NCBI RefSeq assembly: GCF_003352185.1 | Contig: NZ_CP029608.1 | Coordinates: 3,968,001-4,032,000, forward strand | Direction: 5' to 3' | Length of the DNA stretch: 64,000 nucleotides | Source of the DNA: Pseudomonas kribbensis | GTDB taxonomy: Bacteria > Pseudomonadota > Gammaproteobacteria > Pseudomonadales > Pseudomonadaceae | In this document: piece after piece, positions 28,849 through 38,953 of the stretch | Numbering within the stretch: the stretch's first letter is position 1 | Layout of the letters: each line of letters opens with the position of its first letter | Position numbers and translations under genes: made by a program | Notes under the pieces: model-generated | The model's database searches: none | Told to the model about the DNA's origin: nothing | What the model saw: the letters and a program-made list of their open reading frames with translations, nothing else

Positions 28849-31800
28849 CTAGAAGTCCCGCTTGTAGAAGATGTCCAGCGAACTGGCCACGCCGCTGGCG
28901 GCTTCGAGGTAGACCTTTTTGCTCAACTTGTAGCGCAAGGCGATGGTGTTGGCCGGCTCGAATACGCCGACGCCGTAACGCAGGCTGAGCTTCTCCGAGA
29001 TATTGCCACTGGCCACCACGCTGGTGGTGTTGCCGCTGCCCTGGGTGTCGAGCTGGAAATCCTGGATGCCCAGATCCTTGGCCAGGTTGCTGGTCACCCC
29101 GGAACTGCCCATCAGCCCCAGACCGAGCGCCGCTTGCGCGAGCATGTTGTTGTCTTCGCCGTTGCTGCTCAGTGGACGCCCCAGCACCAGATAGGACAAC
29201 GCCTGCTCCTGGCTCATCGCCGGTTCCGAGAAGATCTGCGTGGTCGGCTGCTCGGCGCTGCCGCTCAGGCGGATGCCGGCGATCACGTCGTCGGTCTGGC
29301 GAATCGCTTCGATATCCAGATACGGCTGATCGATCGGCCCGGCAAACAACAGACGCGCACGACGTACGGTCAGGCGCTGGCCGTAGGCGCGGTAACGACC
29401 GTCGTTGAGCCAGAGCTCGCCACGGGTGTCCATGTTGTCGCCGATGTGCACGTGACCTTGCAGATTGGCGGTCAGGCCGAATCCGGCGAAGCTCAGCTTG
29501 TCCTCGCCGACCACCACGTCGATGTCCATCTTCATGGCCATCGGTGGTTTGCCCTCTTCGGTCTGCGCGCCGACGATGATCGTGTCATCGGAGACTTTCA
29601 CCGTCGATGGCGGCAACTCGCGCACGGTGATTTCGCCTCGGGGCACCAGCACTTTGCCGGCAATCGCCAGCTCGTCGCCGGCCATGGAAATCTTCAGGTC
29701 CGGCGCCACTTCAAGCTTGGCGTAGGGTTCGACGGTGACCGGCAGTTGCGTGCCCTTGAGCGCCAGATCCACCATCAGCGCCTGACCCCAGGCGACGTTG
29801 CCGCTGAGACTGCCCTGCCCGGCCTTGCCGCTTTTCCAGCCGCCATCCAGGCGCACCGATTCGCCGGCGATCACCGCTTGCAGTCGCAGACCCTGCAACT
29901 GCAACGGCAGTTCCGGGCCGGAGACTTCACCGTCACTGAGTTGCACGGTGCCGTTGACCAGCGGCGCGAGCAGCCCGCCGGAGATCGTGCCGCTGCCGTT
30001 CAGGCGCCCGGTGAGTTTCTCGACCATCGGCACGAACGGCCGCGCCACCGACAGATCCAGCCCGCTGAGGCGGAACGAGCCGTTCAGCGGTTTGTTCTTC
30101 GGCAGCGGATTGAGCTGCGCCTGCACCATCAGTTCACCGAGTTTGCCACCGACGAAGTTGAGGTCGGTGTCGATGCGTTTCGGCGTGAGTTTGCTGGTGA
30201 GCTTGAGGGTCTGGTACGGGAAGTCCAGCCACTGATCCTTTTCCTTCATGCGCAAGGTGCCGCCGCTGGCATCGACGCTGATCTGGCCGTTCGGGCCGCT
30301 GGCCGGCAGGTCCAGTTGCAGGTCGGCGTTGAGTTTGCCCTGCCAGGCGAAATCCTTGGGCAGCCATTGCGCCAGGCTTTCGATCGGGAATTGCTTGAGG
30401 TGGTAGCGCAGCTTCGGCTCCGGCATCAAGCGCTGGTCTTCGCCGCACAGGCTGGCATTGCCGGACATCCAGCAATGGGCGCCGAAGTTGATCTTGCCGT
30501 CGGCCAGACGCTCGAGTTTCGCCGGGTTTTGCAGCTTCCAGTCCTGACCGCCGGCCTGAATGTCACCGCTGGCCAGGCGCCCGCGCCAGTTGCCTTTGTC
30601 CAGATTGCCGTCCAGACCCAGCGCGAGTTTCAGCTTCGGCCCGAGCAGGTCGAGATTAAGTTTCTGATTTTTGATATCGCCCTGCGCGCTGACCGTCAGC
30701 ACACCCAGATTCGTGTCGCCGGCCTGGATGCCGCTGCCCTTCAGGTCGATTTTCGCCCGCTGCGCGCTGTCGAGGGTGGCATCGAGGTTGAGGCTTTGCA
30801 GGCGATTGTCCTGGAACACCAGTTGCGAGCCTTGCAGATCGAGCTTGCCTTGCGGTGCTTTCAGCGTACCCGCGACATCGACCCGACCGTTGACCTGCCC
30901 GCGCAGCTGCGGCCAGAGCTGGGCCAGACGCGGCAGCTTGATGTCGATCTGCCCGGTGAGCTTCTGTTGCAGGCTGCCCTTGCCGTTGATGCTGTTGTCG
31001 CCGAGGCGGATTTGCAGGGCGTTCAGATTCCACTGTTCACCGGCGCCGTCAGCCTTGGCTTGCAGCACCGCCGGTTGCCCGCGCAGTTTGCCTTTGAGGT
31101 CGAGGTCGGCGTTGAGGCTCAGGCGCTCGTTTTTCATTTCGCCCGTGCTTTTCAGCGGCCCGGCCAGTGTGCCCGGCAACTCCGCCATCCAGTACGCCGG
31201 GTTGAGCGCGGACAGTTCCAGCGCCGTGTCCCAGGCAATGCCGTCGGCGAATTGCACGTTCACGTGCCCTTCGGCCTTGCCCTGCCCCGCTTCGAGCTTG
31301 AATTGCGGCAGGAAGATCTGTTTGAGGTTGCCACTGAACGGGCTACTCAGACTGAACGCCCCGGCCGGGCCGTCCAGTGCGGCGGCGAAATTGCCAAGGT
31401 ATTGGCCGTCGGTGTAGGAGACTTCGCCGTTGAACGTGCGCAAGGCGACTTGCGGCTCGTCGATCTCGGAATAGAGCCGATGCCACGGAAAGTCCTGCCA
31501 ATTAATGTTGGCCTGGGCGCTGAGGCCTTTGCTCCAGTCGACGTTACCGGTGAGCTTGAGGCTTTGTTTGTCATTGGCGGTCAGATCGAGGCCGGCGATC
31601 TGTGCGCCCTTGGCATCGACCTTGCCCTTGAGCAACAGCGCCACCGCGCCTTTATCCGCAGGCAGCGTCGCATTGCCAAGGAGTTGATAACCGTTTTTCA
31701 GGTCGCCTTCGCCGGTCAATACCAGTTGATTGAGTTGCAGGGTGTCCGGCAGATCGGCGCTCGGCTTGAACGCCTCCGAGGTGATGCGCACCTTGGCCGG

Positions 31801-32523
31801 CAGGTTTTCCGCCAGCGGTTGCAACTCGCCGCTCAACTGGCCGTCGAGGTAGCCACGGCTGTCGGCGTGCAGATTGAGAGTCTTGAGCAGATCACCGTCG
31901 ACTTTGAGCGCCAGCGTCCACGGGCCGGTGCCCGGTGACGGCAGGGTCAGATCACCGGCGATGCTCAACGGCCAGTTACCGGTCGGTTGCAACAGACCGG
32001 AGAGGTTCAGGCTCAGGTCGTCGCGTTGCAGTTTCACGCTGTCGATCTGCATGCCCTTGGCAGTCCAGTGCGCCGCCAATTGCAGGCCTTTGAGCTGTTC
32101 GCTGCCGTTGAACAACAGGCTGCCGACTTGCACGTCACCCAGTTCGATGGCCACCGGCAATTGCAGGTCAGGGAGTTTGATCGGGCCGCTGTCGGTGGTT
32201 TCTTCGCCGGGCGGGAATTGCAGGATGACCTGATCGGCCTTGAGCTGTTCGATGCACAGCGTCATGCGTGTCAGGCACAGCGGCGACCATTCGAAGATCG
32301 GTTTGCTCAGTTCGACGCGGCTGCTGTCCTGCTGCCACAACAGATGATCAGCGCTCCACTGTCCGCCGAGGCGACCCTGAAAGTTGTCGACGCTCAAGCC
32401 CGGAACCAGCCCCAGCACCCAACGGCTGCCAGCCTGGGTGCCGAGCACAGCGGCAATACTCAATACAATCAACAGCACCAGCGATAACAGCGCCAGCGCC
32501 GAAATTTTCAAACCACGCTTCAC
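28849..32523 (-). CDS. tamB: translocation and assembly module inner-membrane protein TamB
   Basis: 1224-aa AsmA-like protein anchored by an N-terminal TM helix (ISALALLSLVLLIVLSIAAVLG), with a long beta-helical periplasmic groove and the conserved C-terminal DUF490 (GELWLNDGRYRAYGQRLTVRRARLLFAGPIDQPYLDIEAIR; ending LSKKVYLEAASGVASSLDIFYKRDF). It spans the periplasm with TamA and takes part in outer-membrane protein insertion and phospholipid transport. The start overlaps the tamA stop (ATGA). Confidence 0.95.
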   Translation of the reverse strand: MKRGLKISALALLSLVLLIVLSIAAVLGTQAGSRWVLGLVPGLSVDNFQGRLGGQWSADHLLWQQDSSRVELSKPIFEWSPLCLTRMTLCIEQLKADQVILQFPPGEETTDSGPIKLPDLQLPVAIELGDVQVGSLLFNGSEQLKGLQLAAHWTAKGMQIDSVKLQRDDLSLNLSGLLQPTGNWPLSIAGDLTLPSPGTGPWTLALKVDGDLLKTLNLHADSRGYLDGQLSGELQPLAENLPAKVRITSEAFKPSADLPDTLQLNQLVLTGEGDLKNGYQLLGNATLPADKGAVALLLKGKVDAKGAQIAGLDLTANDKQSLKLTGNVDWSKGLSAQANINWQDFPWHRLYSEIDEPQVALRTFNGEVSYTDGQYLGNFAAALDGPAGAFSLSSPFSGNLKQIFLPQFKLEAGQGKAEGHVNVQFADGIAWDTALELSALNPAYWMAELPGTLAGPLKSTGEMKNERLSLNADLDLKGKLRGQPAVLQAKADGAGEQWNLNALQIRLGDNSINGKGSLQQKLTGQIDIKLPRLAQLWPQLRGQVNGRVDVAGTLKAPQGKLDLQGSQLVFQDNRLQSLNLDATLDSAQRAKIDLKGSGIQAGDTNLGVLTVSAQGDIKNQKLNLDLLGPKLKLALGLDGNLDKGNWRGRLASGDIQAGGQDWKLQNPAKLERLADGKINFGAHCWMSGNASLCGEDQRLMPEPKLRYHLKQFPIESLAQWLPKDFAWQGKLNADLQLDLPASGPNGQISVDASGGTLRMKEKDQWLDFPYQTLKLTSKLTPKRIDTDLNFVGGKLGELMVQAQLNPLPKNKPLNGSFRLSGLDLSVARPFVPMVEKLTGRLNGSGTISGGLLAPLVNGTVQLSDGEVSGPELPLQLQGLRLQAVIAGESVRLDGGWKSGKAGQGSLSGNVAWGQALMVDLALKGTQLPVTVEPYAKLEVAPDLKISMAGDELAIAGKVLVPRGEITVRELPPSTVKVSDDTIIVGAQTEEGKPPMAMKMDIDVVVGEDKLSFAGFGLTANLQGHVHIGDNMDTRGELWLNDGRYRAYGQRLTVRRARLLFAGPIDQPYLDIEAIRQTDDVIAGIRLSGSAEQPTTQIFSEPAMSQEQALSYLVLGRPLSSNGEDNNMLAQAALGLGLMGSSGVTSNLAKDLGIQDFQLDTQGSGNTTSVVASGNISEKLSLRYGVGVFEPANTIALRYKLSKKVYLEAASGVASSLDIFYKRDF

Positions 32524-34247
32524 AGCTCAGGCCCCATGGAAAAGTGCAGCCGGATGCCGCCGTCGTCGTCCAGCGCATGGGCCAGGTCGAGGCGGATCGG
32601 CCCCACCGGCGAGACCCAGCGCACACCGATACCGACCCCGGTCTTGAGGTTCGGCAGTTCGAGTTTGTTGAAAGAGTTGCCCTGGTCGACGAAGGTCGCG
32701 ACCCGCCATTTTTCGGCGATCGAGTATTGATACTCGACGCTGCCGGCCACCATGTAGCGCCCGCCGATGCGGTCGCCTTTGGAGTTCTCCGGGGACAGGC
32801 TCTGATAGTCGTAACCGCGCACACTCTGGTCGCCACCGGCGAAGAACCGCAGCGACGGCGGCACCGAGCTGTAACCGTTGGTGGCACTGCCACCGACCTG
32901 GACACGTCCGAGGAACCGGTGGTTGTCGAACACCGTGGTCAGCCCTTTGATCAGCGCCGTGCCGTACAACAGATTGTTGTCCGAGCCGAGGCCTTCTTTC
33001 GCCACCTTGCTTTCGAAAGTCAGCCGATAGCCATTGTGCGGGTCGATGCGATTGTCGCTTTTCAGGTAGGAGTAACTGATGCCGGGCATCAGCAAGGTAC
33101 TCAGGCCCGAGTCGTCACCGAGCTGGTATTCCTCACGCTGCCATTTCAGCGAAATCACCCGCTGCCAGCCGCTCGGCAACTTGCTGTGCCATTCCGGGCC
33201 GAAGGTCAGCAATTTGCTCAGGGTGTCGGAGCCGTCGATGTCTTCGTACTGATAACCGCCGGCCCAGCGCAATTTGTCGGTCAGCGGCGGGTCCAGCGGA
33301 ATGTCATAGAACAGACCGACGTTCTGTCGTGGCGCCGAGAGTTCGGCCTCCCAGCCGTAACTGTCGCCCTGCGGGTTGACCCAGTGGCGGGTCCAGTTGG
33401 CCTTGATCCGCGGGCCAACGTCGGTGGAGTAACCGAGACCGAGGCCCATGGTGCGCGGTTTGCGGGTATCGAGTTTGACCGCGACCGGGATCACGTCGTT
33501 CTTGGCAGCGGTCGGTGCCGCGTCGACTCGCACGCCTTCGAAGTAGCCGCTCGATTGCAGGTCGCGATTGAGTTCGGCAATCAGCTCGGAGTCGTAAGGC
33601 TCGCCCGGTTTGAACGGCACCATGCGTTGCAGCAGATCCTCATCGAACGGCGTATCGCCCTCGAAACTGACCTTGCCCAGCGCATAACGTGGACCGCTCT
33701 CATAAATCAACTCGACATCGGCCACCCCGGCGCGGGGATCGACCATCAGTTTCTGGCTGGTGAAATGGCCGCTGAAGAAACCGAAGCGCGATGCCTGATT
33801 CTGGATCAGGCGCTTGGCATCTTCGTAGCGGCCATGGTTGAGCACCGCGCCGGGCTTGAGCACGTCGCTTTTCGGTACACGAAAGGATTTGAGGGCGGCA
33901 GCGGGTCCGTCGACCCGCACGGTGACATTGCGCAGGCGAATCGGCTCGCCGGGATCGATCTTCAGCACCAGACGCGGTTTTTCACCGCCCTTCACTTCGC
34001 TGTCGATCTGCGGCTGGTAGTAGCCCAAGGCCTGGGCGGCCTTGCGCGCCTGCTCTTCGGCACCGCGACTGAAGCGCTGCAAGGCTTCTTCGTCACGATC
34101 GCCGAGGCTGCCGATATAGCCTTCTATATTGGCCTTGAGTTCATCGTTGGACGGTTTGACCCGCACATCCAATTCACTTTGCGCCAGCGCCGCGCAGCTG
34201 GTTAACAGCATGAGCACGCCACTGGTAAATCTTCCTGGAAACTTCAT
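32520..34247 (-). CDS. tamA: translocation and assembly module outer-membrane protein TamA
   Basis: Omp85-family protein, about 575 aa. Signal peptide MKFPGRFTSGVLMLLTSCAALA, three POTRA domains (about 25-260), and a C-terminal 16-strand barrel with the Omp85 motif GGDQSVRGYDY and the usual ending (GVGIGVRWVSPVGPIRLDLAHAL). ATG 34247 gives the natural signal peptide; a GTG at 34265 only adds six residues. It acts with TamB. Confidence 0.95.
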   Translation of the reverse strand: MKFPGRFTSGVLMLLTSCAALAQSELDVRVKPSNDELKANIEGYIGSLGDRDEEALQRFSRGAEEQARKAAQALGYYQPQIDSEVKGGEKPRLVLKIDPGEPIRLRNVTVRVDGPAAALKSFRVPKSDVLKPGAVLNHGRYEDAKRLIQNQASRFGFFSGHFTSQKLMVDPRAGVADVELIYESGPRYALGKVSFEGDTPFDEDLLQRMVPFKPGEPYDSELIAELNRDLQSSGYFEGVRVDAAPTAAKNDVIPVAVKLDTRKPRTMGLGLGYSTDVGPRIKANWTRHWVNPQGDSYGWEAELSAPRQNVGLFYDIPLDPPLTDKLRWAGGYQYEDIDGSDTLSKLLTFGPEWHSKLPSGWQRVISLKWQREEYQLGDDSGLSTLLMPGISYSYLKSDNRIDPHNGYRLTFESKVAKEGLGSDNNLLYGTALIKGLTTVFDNHRFLGRVQVGGSATNGYSSVPPSLRFFAGGDQSVRGYDYQSLSPENSKGDRIGGRYMVAGSVEYQYSIAEKWRVATFVDQGNSFNKLELPNLKTGVGIGVRWVSPVGPIRLDLAHALDDDGGIRLHFSMGPEL

Positions 34248-34258
34248 AGGGGCGGATG

Positions 34259-34284
34259 CTATCACGTGCTTGGGAGCGTGATAG
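34259..34284. repeat. inverted repeat upstream of tamA
   Basis: CTATCACG (34259-34266) and CGTGATAG (34277-34284) lie 12 bp upstream of the tamA start, between it and the GNAT gene that precedes it on the same strand. Hairpin or operator; function unknown. Confidence 0.35.
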
Positions 34285-34313
34285 AACCAGACTTTTCTGA
34301 AAAAGTTCGATGG

Positions 34314-34964
34314 TTATGCCGTTGCAGTTTGTAACACCTGTGGATTGGCGTGGAAAAACACGTGCTCGCGTACCGGGCCGACGGCGACTTCGCCGATCTC
34401 CTCATAACCCTGACGTTTGTAAAATTCCAGGTAACGCGGGTTGCCGGTGTCGAGGATCACGCCCTGGGAGCTTTCATCCACCGCGCACCAGTTGTGTACC
34501 GCCTGCAGCAACTGCTCGCCGAAGTGCTTGCCCTGAAATTGTGGATGCACGCCCAGCAGCGGCAGCATGTGCACCGAGTCGGTTGGCACGCAGGCTTCAA
34601 CGGCGGCGTGATATTCCAGATAACGCCGGGTGCAGCGGAAACCGGTGCTCAACACCATGCGCAAACGCCAGGCCCAACTCTCGGTGACACCCAGACGCCG
34701 TTGCGGCGGCGCGATCAGGGCGATGCCGATCAAGCGGTCGTTGACCAACAAGCCGATGGCCGGCAGATCCTGCAGGAAATGCTGTTTGACCAGCTCTCGC
34801 ACCGTGGCACGCACCCGTTGTTCGTAACCCGGGCGTTCGGCCTCGAACAGGTAAGCGAAGGTCGGCTCGTGGCGGTAGGCCTGATAAAGAAGGGATCGCG
34901 CTTCACGGGAATAGCCGCGGTCGAGCATGTGGATGTCGGCGATGGCGGTCGAGGTTTCAGGCAT
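34314..34964 (-). CDS. GNAT-family N-acetyltransferase
   Basis: 216-aa acetyltransferase from ATG 34964 (AGGGAG ribosome site 10 nt upstream). The acetyl-CoA site motif A is [28 protein letters not shown], followed by the typical [23 protein letters not shown]. The acceptor is not predictable. It precedes tamA on the same strand but is separated by 66 bp with an inverted repeat, so co-transcription is uncertain. Confidence 0.85.
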   Translation of the reverse strand: MPETSTAIADIHMLDRGYSREARSLLYQAYRHEPTFAYLFEAERPGYEQRVRATVRELVKQHFLQDLPAIGLLVNDRLIGIALIAPPQRRLGVTESWAWRLRMVLSTGFRCTRRYLEYHAAVEACVPTDSVHMLPLLGVHPQFQGKHFGEQLLQAVHNWCAVDESSQGVILDTGNPRYLEFYKRQGYEEIGEVAVGPVREHVFFHANPQVLQTATA

Positions 34965-35138
34965 GACGGTGATTCTCCCTGGACGGGACTCAACAGGCCC
35001 CGTTCTTGTTATACGAGCCTTGGGCTGAAGGGATCGTTCCCACACCCGAAAGACATTAGCAGCGCATATGGACTACCGCCACGCTGGCCCAGATCCTACA
35101 TGTCAGCTAGCATCGCCCTTTTGCCAGGACTGCCGACC

Positions 35139-35951
35139 ATGAAGATCGTTTCCTTCAACATCAACGGACTGCGGGCCCGCCCGCATCAGCTGGCGGCGCT
35201 GATCGAAAAGCATCAGCCGGACATCATCGGCCTGCAGGAAACCAAGGTCCACGACGACCAGTTCCCGCTGGAAGAAGTGCGGGCCCTGGGTTATCACGTG
35301 TATTTCCACGGCCAGAAAGGCCATTACGGCGTCGCCCTGCTCTCGCGCCAGGAGCCGATTGCCGTGCACAAAGGCTTCGCCACCGATGAAGAAGACGCGC
35401 AGCGGCGCTTTATCTGGGGCACTTTCGCCGACGCCAACGGCGTGCCGGTGACGATCATGAACGGCTATTTCCCACAAGGTGAAAGCCGCGACCATCCGAC
35501 CAAGTTCCCCGCCAAACAGCGCTTCTACAGCGATCTGCAAACGCTGCTGGAAAGCCAGTTCAACAATGAACAGCCGCTGGTGGTGATGGGCGACGTGAAC
35601 ATTTCCCCGGAAGACTGCGACATCGGCATCGGCCCGGACAACATGAAGCGCTGGCTGAAAACCGGCAAATGCAGCTTCCTGCCGGAAGAGCGCGAGTGGA
35701 TGGCCCGCCTGAAAAACTGGGGCCTGACCGACAGTTTCCGTCACTTGAACCCGGACGTGGCCGATGTCTTCAGCTGGTTCGATTACCGCAGCCGTGGCTT
35801 TGAAGACGAGCCGAAGCGCGGACTGCGGATCGACGTGATTCTGGCGTCCCACGGCTTGCTGCCACGGGTGAAAGCCGCCGGTGTCGACTATGAACTGCGC
35901 GGAATGGAAAAGCCTTCGGATCATGCGCCGATCTGGCTGGAATTGAGCTGA
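35139..35951 (+). CDS. xthA: exodeoxyribonuclease III
   Basis: 270-aa AP endonuclease/3'-5' exonuclease of base-excision repair. EEP-fold signatures: [21 protein letters not shown] (metal-binding Glu), [26 protein letters not shown] (Asp/Asn pair), and the C-terminal RIDVILAS with [11 protein letters not shown] (catalytic His). ATG 35139 is preceded by AGGA; the region upstream in the same frame is antisense to the GNAT gene and not coding. Confidence 0.94.
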   Translation: MKIVSFNINGLRARPHQLAALIEKHQPDIIGLQETKVHDDQFPLEEVRALGYHVYFHGQKGHYGVALLSRQEPIAVHKGFATDEEDAQRRFIWGTFADANGVPVTIMNGYFPQGESRDHPTKFPAKQRFYSDLQTLLESQFNNEQPLVVMGDVNISPEDCDIGIGPDNMKRWLKTGKCSFLPEEREWMARLKNWGLTDSFRHLNPDVADVFSWFDYRSRGFEDEPKRGLRIDVILASHGLLPRVKAAGVDYELRGMEKPSDHAPIWLELS

Positions 35952-35972
35952 TAGCAAAATCGCCGCACATCG

Positions 35973-35994
35973 CTGTGGGAGTTCGCTCCCACAG
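35973..35994. terminator. hairpin after xthA (degenerate REP)
   Basis: CTGTGGGAG (35973-35981), TTCG loop, CTCCCACAG (35986-35994): a 9-bp perfect stem with a UUCG tetraloop, no T-run. Probably a reduced REP that can act as a 3' end. Confidence 0.6.
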
Positions 35995-36071
35995 TCTGAA
36001 CACTGTCATCTTTCAGAAACGTCCCTGACTTAATCTCCCCGGCAATCCCCTTGGCTGCATTCGGTGCCGGC

Positions 36072-37406
36072 ATGACCCTGCGCGTTCTGTTCGTCTTTCT
36101 CCTGAGTGCCTGGCTGCAGGTTTCGGCCGCGGCATTGCCCATTCCCGAGAACGGCCCGGTATTGCGCATCCAGGGTTCCAACACCATTGGCGCAGCCCTC
36201 GGCCCGGCACTGGTGGAAGGCCTGCTGGAAGAACAGGGGCTGGTGAAAGTCCACAGCGAAACCCCGGACACTGCCAACGAGCAACGGGTCGTCGGCCTCA
36301 CGGCTCAAGGTAAACGGGTCGTGGTGGAAATCGCCGCCCATGGTTCCAGCACCGGTTTCTCCGCGCTCAAAAACAACAGCGCCGATCTCGCTGCGTCTTC
36401 GCGCCCGATCAAGGACAGCGAACTCGCCAGCCTTGTTTCACTTGGTGATCTGAAAAGTCCCGGCGCCGAGCAGGTCATCGCCATCGATGGCCTGGCGATC
36501 ATCCTTCACCCCGACAATCCGCTGAACCAATTGAACACAGAACAACTGGCGCGGATCTTCAGCGGCGAGGCGAAGACGTGGGAAGAACTCGGCGGCAAGG
36601 GTGGGACAATTCATCTGTATGCGCGGGATGATCAGTCCGGCACCTACGACACGTTCAAGGAACTTGTCCTCAGCCGTCGTGGGAAAACCCTGAACAGTTC
36701 GGCGAAACGTTTCGAGTCGAGCGAGCAATTGTCCGACGCCGTGAGCGCCGATCCACAAGGTATCGGTTTCATCGGCCTACCCTATGTGCGCCAGGCCAAG
36801 GCCGTGGCCATCGTCGACGGGCAGTCCCAGGCCATGCTGCCACTGGCCAGCCTGATTGCGACTGAAGACTATCCACTGTCCCGCCGGCTGTTCTTCTATT
36901 TGCCGCCTGACAATCAGAATCCATGGGCCGCCGCCTTGGTAGATTTTGCGCAAAGCCGCCAGGGCCAGGCGATTGTCGCGGCCAACGGTTTTATCGCCCA
37001 GACCGTGCACGCCATCTCGGTCACGCCGAATGCGCTGATGCCCGAGGGTTATCAATCCCTCAGCCGCCACGCCCAGCGTCTGACCGTGAACTTCCGTTTC
37101 GAAGAAGGCAGCGCCAGCCTCGACAACAAGGCCCGCCAGGATCTGGCCCGGGTGTTCGACTATATAAAGCACCACGACAAGACCGACCGCGCGGTAACAC
37201 TGGTGGGATTTGGCGATGCCAAGGACGACCCGGCCCGGGCGGATTTGCTGTCGAAGCTGCGGGCGATGGCGGTACGCCGGGAACTGGTGAAGAACGGCGT
37301 GGTGTTGCGCGAAGTGCGCGGGTTTGGCGCGCTGATGCCGGTGGCGACCAACAGCGGTGATGAAGGCAGGATCAAGAATCGGCGGGTTGAGGTTTGGGTT
37401 TACTGA
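36072..37406 (+). CDS. PstS-like phosphate/anion-binding protein fused to an OmpA domain
   Basis: About 444 aa from ATG 36072. Signal peptide TLRVLFVFLLSAWLQVSAAA; a PBP-type phosphate-binding domain about residues 25-310 (LRIQGSNTIGAALGPAL, ARDDQSGTYDTFKEL, DPQGIGFIGLPYV); then a C-terminal OmpA-like peptidoglycan-binding domain (VNFRFEEGSASLDNKARQDL, LVGFGDAKDDPARADLLSKLRA, GRIKNRRVEVWVY). No pst permease or ATPase is nearby. It may hold a phosphate or small-ligand sensor at the cell wall, or stress-related binding, rather than feed an importer. Function not established. Confidence 0.82.
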   Translation: MTLRVLFVFLLSAWLQVSAAALPIPENGPVLRIQGSNTIGAALGPALVEGLLEEQGLVKVHSETPDTANEQRVVGLTAQGKRVVVEIAAHGSSTGFSALKNNSADLAASSRPIKDSELASLVSLGDLKSPGAEQVIAIDGLAIILHPDNPLNQLNTEQLARIFSGEAKTWEELGGKGGTIHLYARDDQSGTYDTFKELVLSRRGKTLNSSAKRFESSEQLSDAVSADPQGIGFIGLPYVRQAKAVAIVDGQSQAMLPLASLIATEDYPLSRRLFFYLPPDNQNPWAAALVDFAQSRQGQAIVAANGFIAQTVHAISVTPNALMPEGYQSLSRHAQRLTVNFRFEEGSASLDNKARQDLARVFDYIKHHDKTDRAVTLVGFGDAKDDPARADLLSKLRAMAVRRELVKNGVVLREVRGFGALMPVATNSGDEGRIKNRRVEVWVY

Positions 37407-37438
37407 ATCTGATGTTGATGCGTTGAACGAGCAGGCCC

Positions 37439-37533
37439 CATCGCGAGCAGGCTCGCTCCCACATTAGATCTCCAGCGAACACAAAGTGTGTGGACACCTG
37501 CAAACCCGTGGGAGAGAGCCTGCTCGCGATAGC
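37439..37533. repeat. REP element pair
   Basis: CATCGCGAGCAGGCTCGCTC (from 37439) and the inverse GGGAGAGAGCCTGCTCGCGA (37510-37529) lie between convergent genes. Confidence 0.85.
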
Positions 37534-37546
37534 AGGCACCGCGGTC

Positions 37547-38776
37547 TTAATGACCGCTACGCAGCATTTCCTTCGGCACATACTTGCCGATCTCGAACTT
37601 GCCGATCGCCGCGCGGTGCACTTCGTCCGGGCCATCGGCCAGGCGCAGGGTGCGTTGCATGGCGTACATGTAGGCCAGCGGAAAATCGTTCGACACCCCT
37701 GCCCCGCCATGGATCTGGATCGCCCGGTCGATCACCCGCAACGCAACGTTCGGTGCGACGACCTTGATCTGCGCGATTTCGCTCTTGGCGACTTTGTTAC
37801 CCACGGTGTCCATCATGTACGCCGCTTTCAGGGTCAACAGGCGGGCCATGTCGATTTCCATCCGCGAGTCGGCGATCTTGTCGACGTTACCGCCCAGACG
37901 TGCCAACGGTTTGCCGAACGCGGTGCGGCTCACCGAACGTTTGCACATTAGTTCCAGCGCGCGCTCGGCCATGCCGATCGAACGCATGCAGTGGTGAATC
38001 CGGCCTGGGCCGAGGCGACCTTGAGCAATTTCGAAGCCGCGTCCTTCACCGAGCAGGACGTTTTCGTACGGCACCCGCACATTGTCGAACAGCACTTCGG
38101 CGTGACCGTGAGGCGCGTCGTCGTAACCGAACACCGGCAGCGGACGGACGATCTTCACGCCGGGGGTATCGACGGGCACCAGAATCATCGAGTGCTGGGC
38201 GTGGCGCGGGGCGTCGGGGTTGCTCAGGCCCATGAAGATCAGGATCTTGCAGCGCGGGTCGCAGGCACCGGAGGTCCACCATTTCTTGCCGTTGATCACC
38301 CACTCGTCACCATCGCGCACGGCGCGGGCGGCCATGTTGGTGGCGTCGGAGGACGCAACGTCCGGCTCGGTCATGGCGAATGCAGAGCGGATTTCGCCGC
38401 GCAGCAGCGGTTCGAGCCAGCGCTGTTTCTGTTCTTCGTTGGCGTAACGCACCAGCACTTCCATATTGCCGGTGTCCGGCGCCGAGCAGTTGAACGGCTC
38501 GGGACCGAGCAACGAACGGCCCATGATTTCCGCCAATGGCGCGTATTCGAGGTTGGTCAGGCCGGCGCCCAGTTCCGACTCAGGCAGAAACAAATTCCAC
38601 AGCCCTTCGGCCTTGGCCTTGGCCTTGAGCTCTTCCATGATTGCGGTCGGCTGCCAGCGGTCACCCTCGGCAACCTGCCGTTCAAACACGGCTTCGGCCG
38701 GGTAAACGTAAGTGTCCATGAACGCGGTCACGCGCTCACGCAGTTCCTGAACCTTGGGCGAATAAGCGAAATCCAT
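37547..38776 (-). CDS. acyl-CoA dehydrogenase
   Basis: 409-aa FAD-dependent acyl-CoA dehydrogenase from ATG 38776 (AAGG ribosome site 8-10 nt upstream). Family signatures [43 protein letters not shown] and [41 protein letters not shown]. The catalytic base region and chain-length preference are not diagnostic; the sequence resembles the ACAD10/11-like group. Divergent from a LysR regulator, which probably controls it. It lies next to the leucine locus but belongs to a different transcription unit. Confidence 0.88.
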   Translation of the reverse strand: MDFAYSPKVQELRERVTAFMDTYVYPAEAVFERQVAEGDRWQPTAIMEELKAKAKAEGLWNLFLPESELGAGLTNLEYAPLAEIMGRSLLGPEPFNCSAPDTGNMEVLVRYANEEQKQRWLEPLLRGEIRSAFAMTEPDVASSDATNMAARAVRDGDEWVINGKKWWTSGACDPRCKILIFMGLSNPDAPRHAQHSMILVPVDTPGVKIVRPLPVFGYDDAPHGHAEVLFDNVRVPYENVLLGEGRGFEIAQGRLGPGRIHHCMRSIGMAERALELMCKRSVSRTAFGKPLARLGGNVDKIADSRMEIDMARLLTLKAAYMMDTVGNKVAKSEIAQIKVVAPNVALRVIDRAIQIHGGAGVSNDFPLAYMYAMQRTLRLADGPDEVHRAAIGKFEIGKYVPKEMLRSGH

Positions 38777-38953
38777 GAGCAATTACCTTCTGTGGCAGAG
38801 GTTGTTTAGGTCATGCAATCGATGCTAGAACAGCGCTGATAATTTACCTAGCCTATTCTCGGCGTGTATAAACATTCATCACCGATATATGATTGGTTGA
38901 TTTTCCTGGCCGCCCTGACCCGCGCCATCCACCTATAAAAAGAGAGCCGCGTA

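Noticed and set aside
29134..31938. 934-aa open frame on the plus strand opposite tamB
   Set aside because: Composition (Arg/Gln/His/Ala rich, no motifs) is that of an antisense reading of a long GC-rich gene; tamB is unambiguous.
36072..37406. Idea that the PstS-OmpA gene marks a phosphate uptake operon
   Set aside because: No pstC, pstA, pstB or phoU follows; the gene stands alone before a REP pair and a convergent acyl-CoA dehydrogenase.
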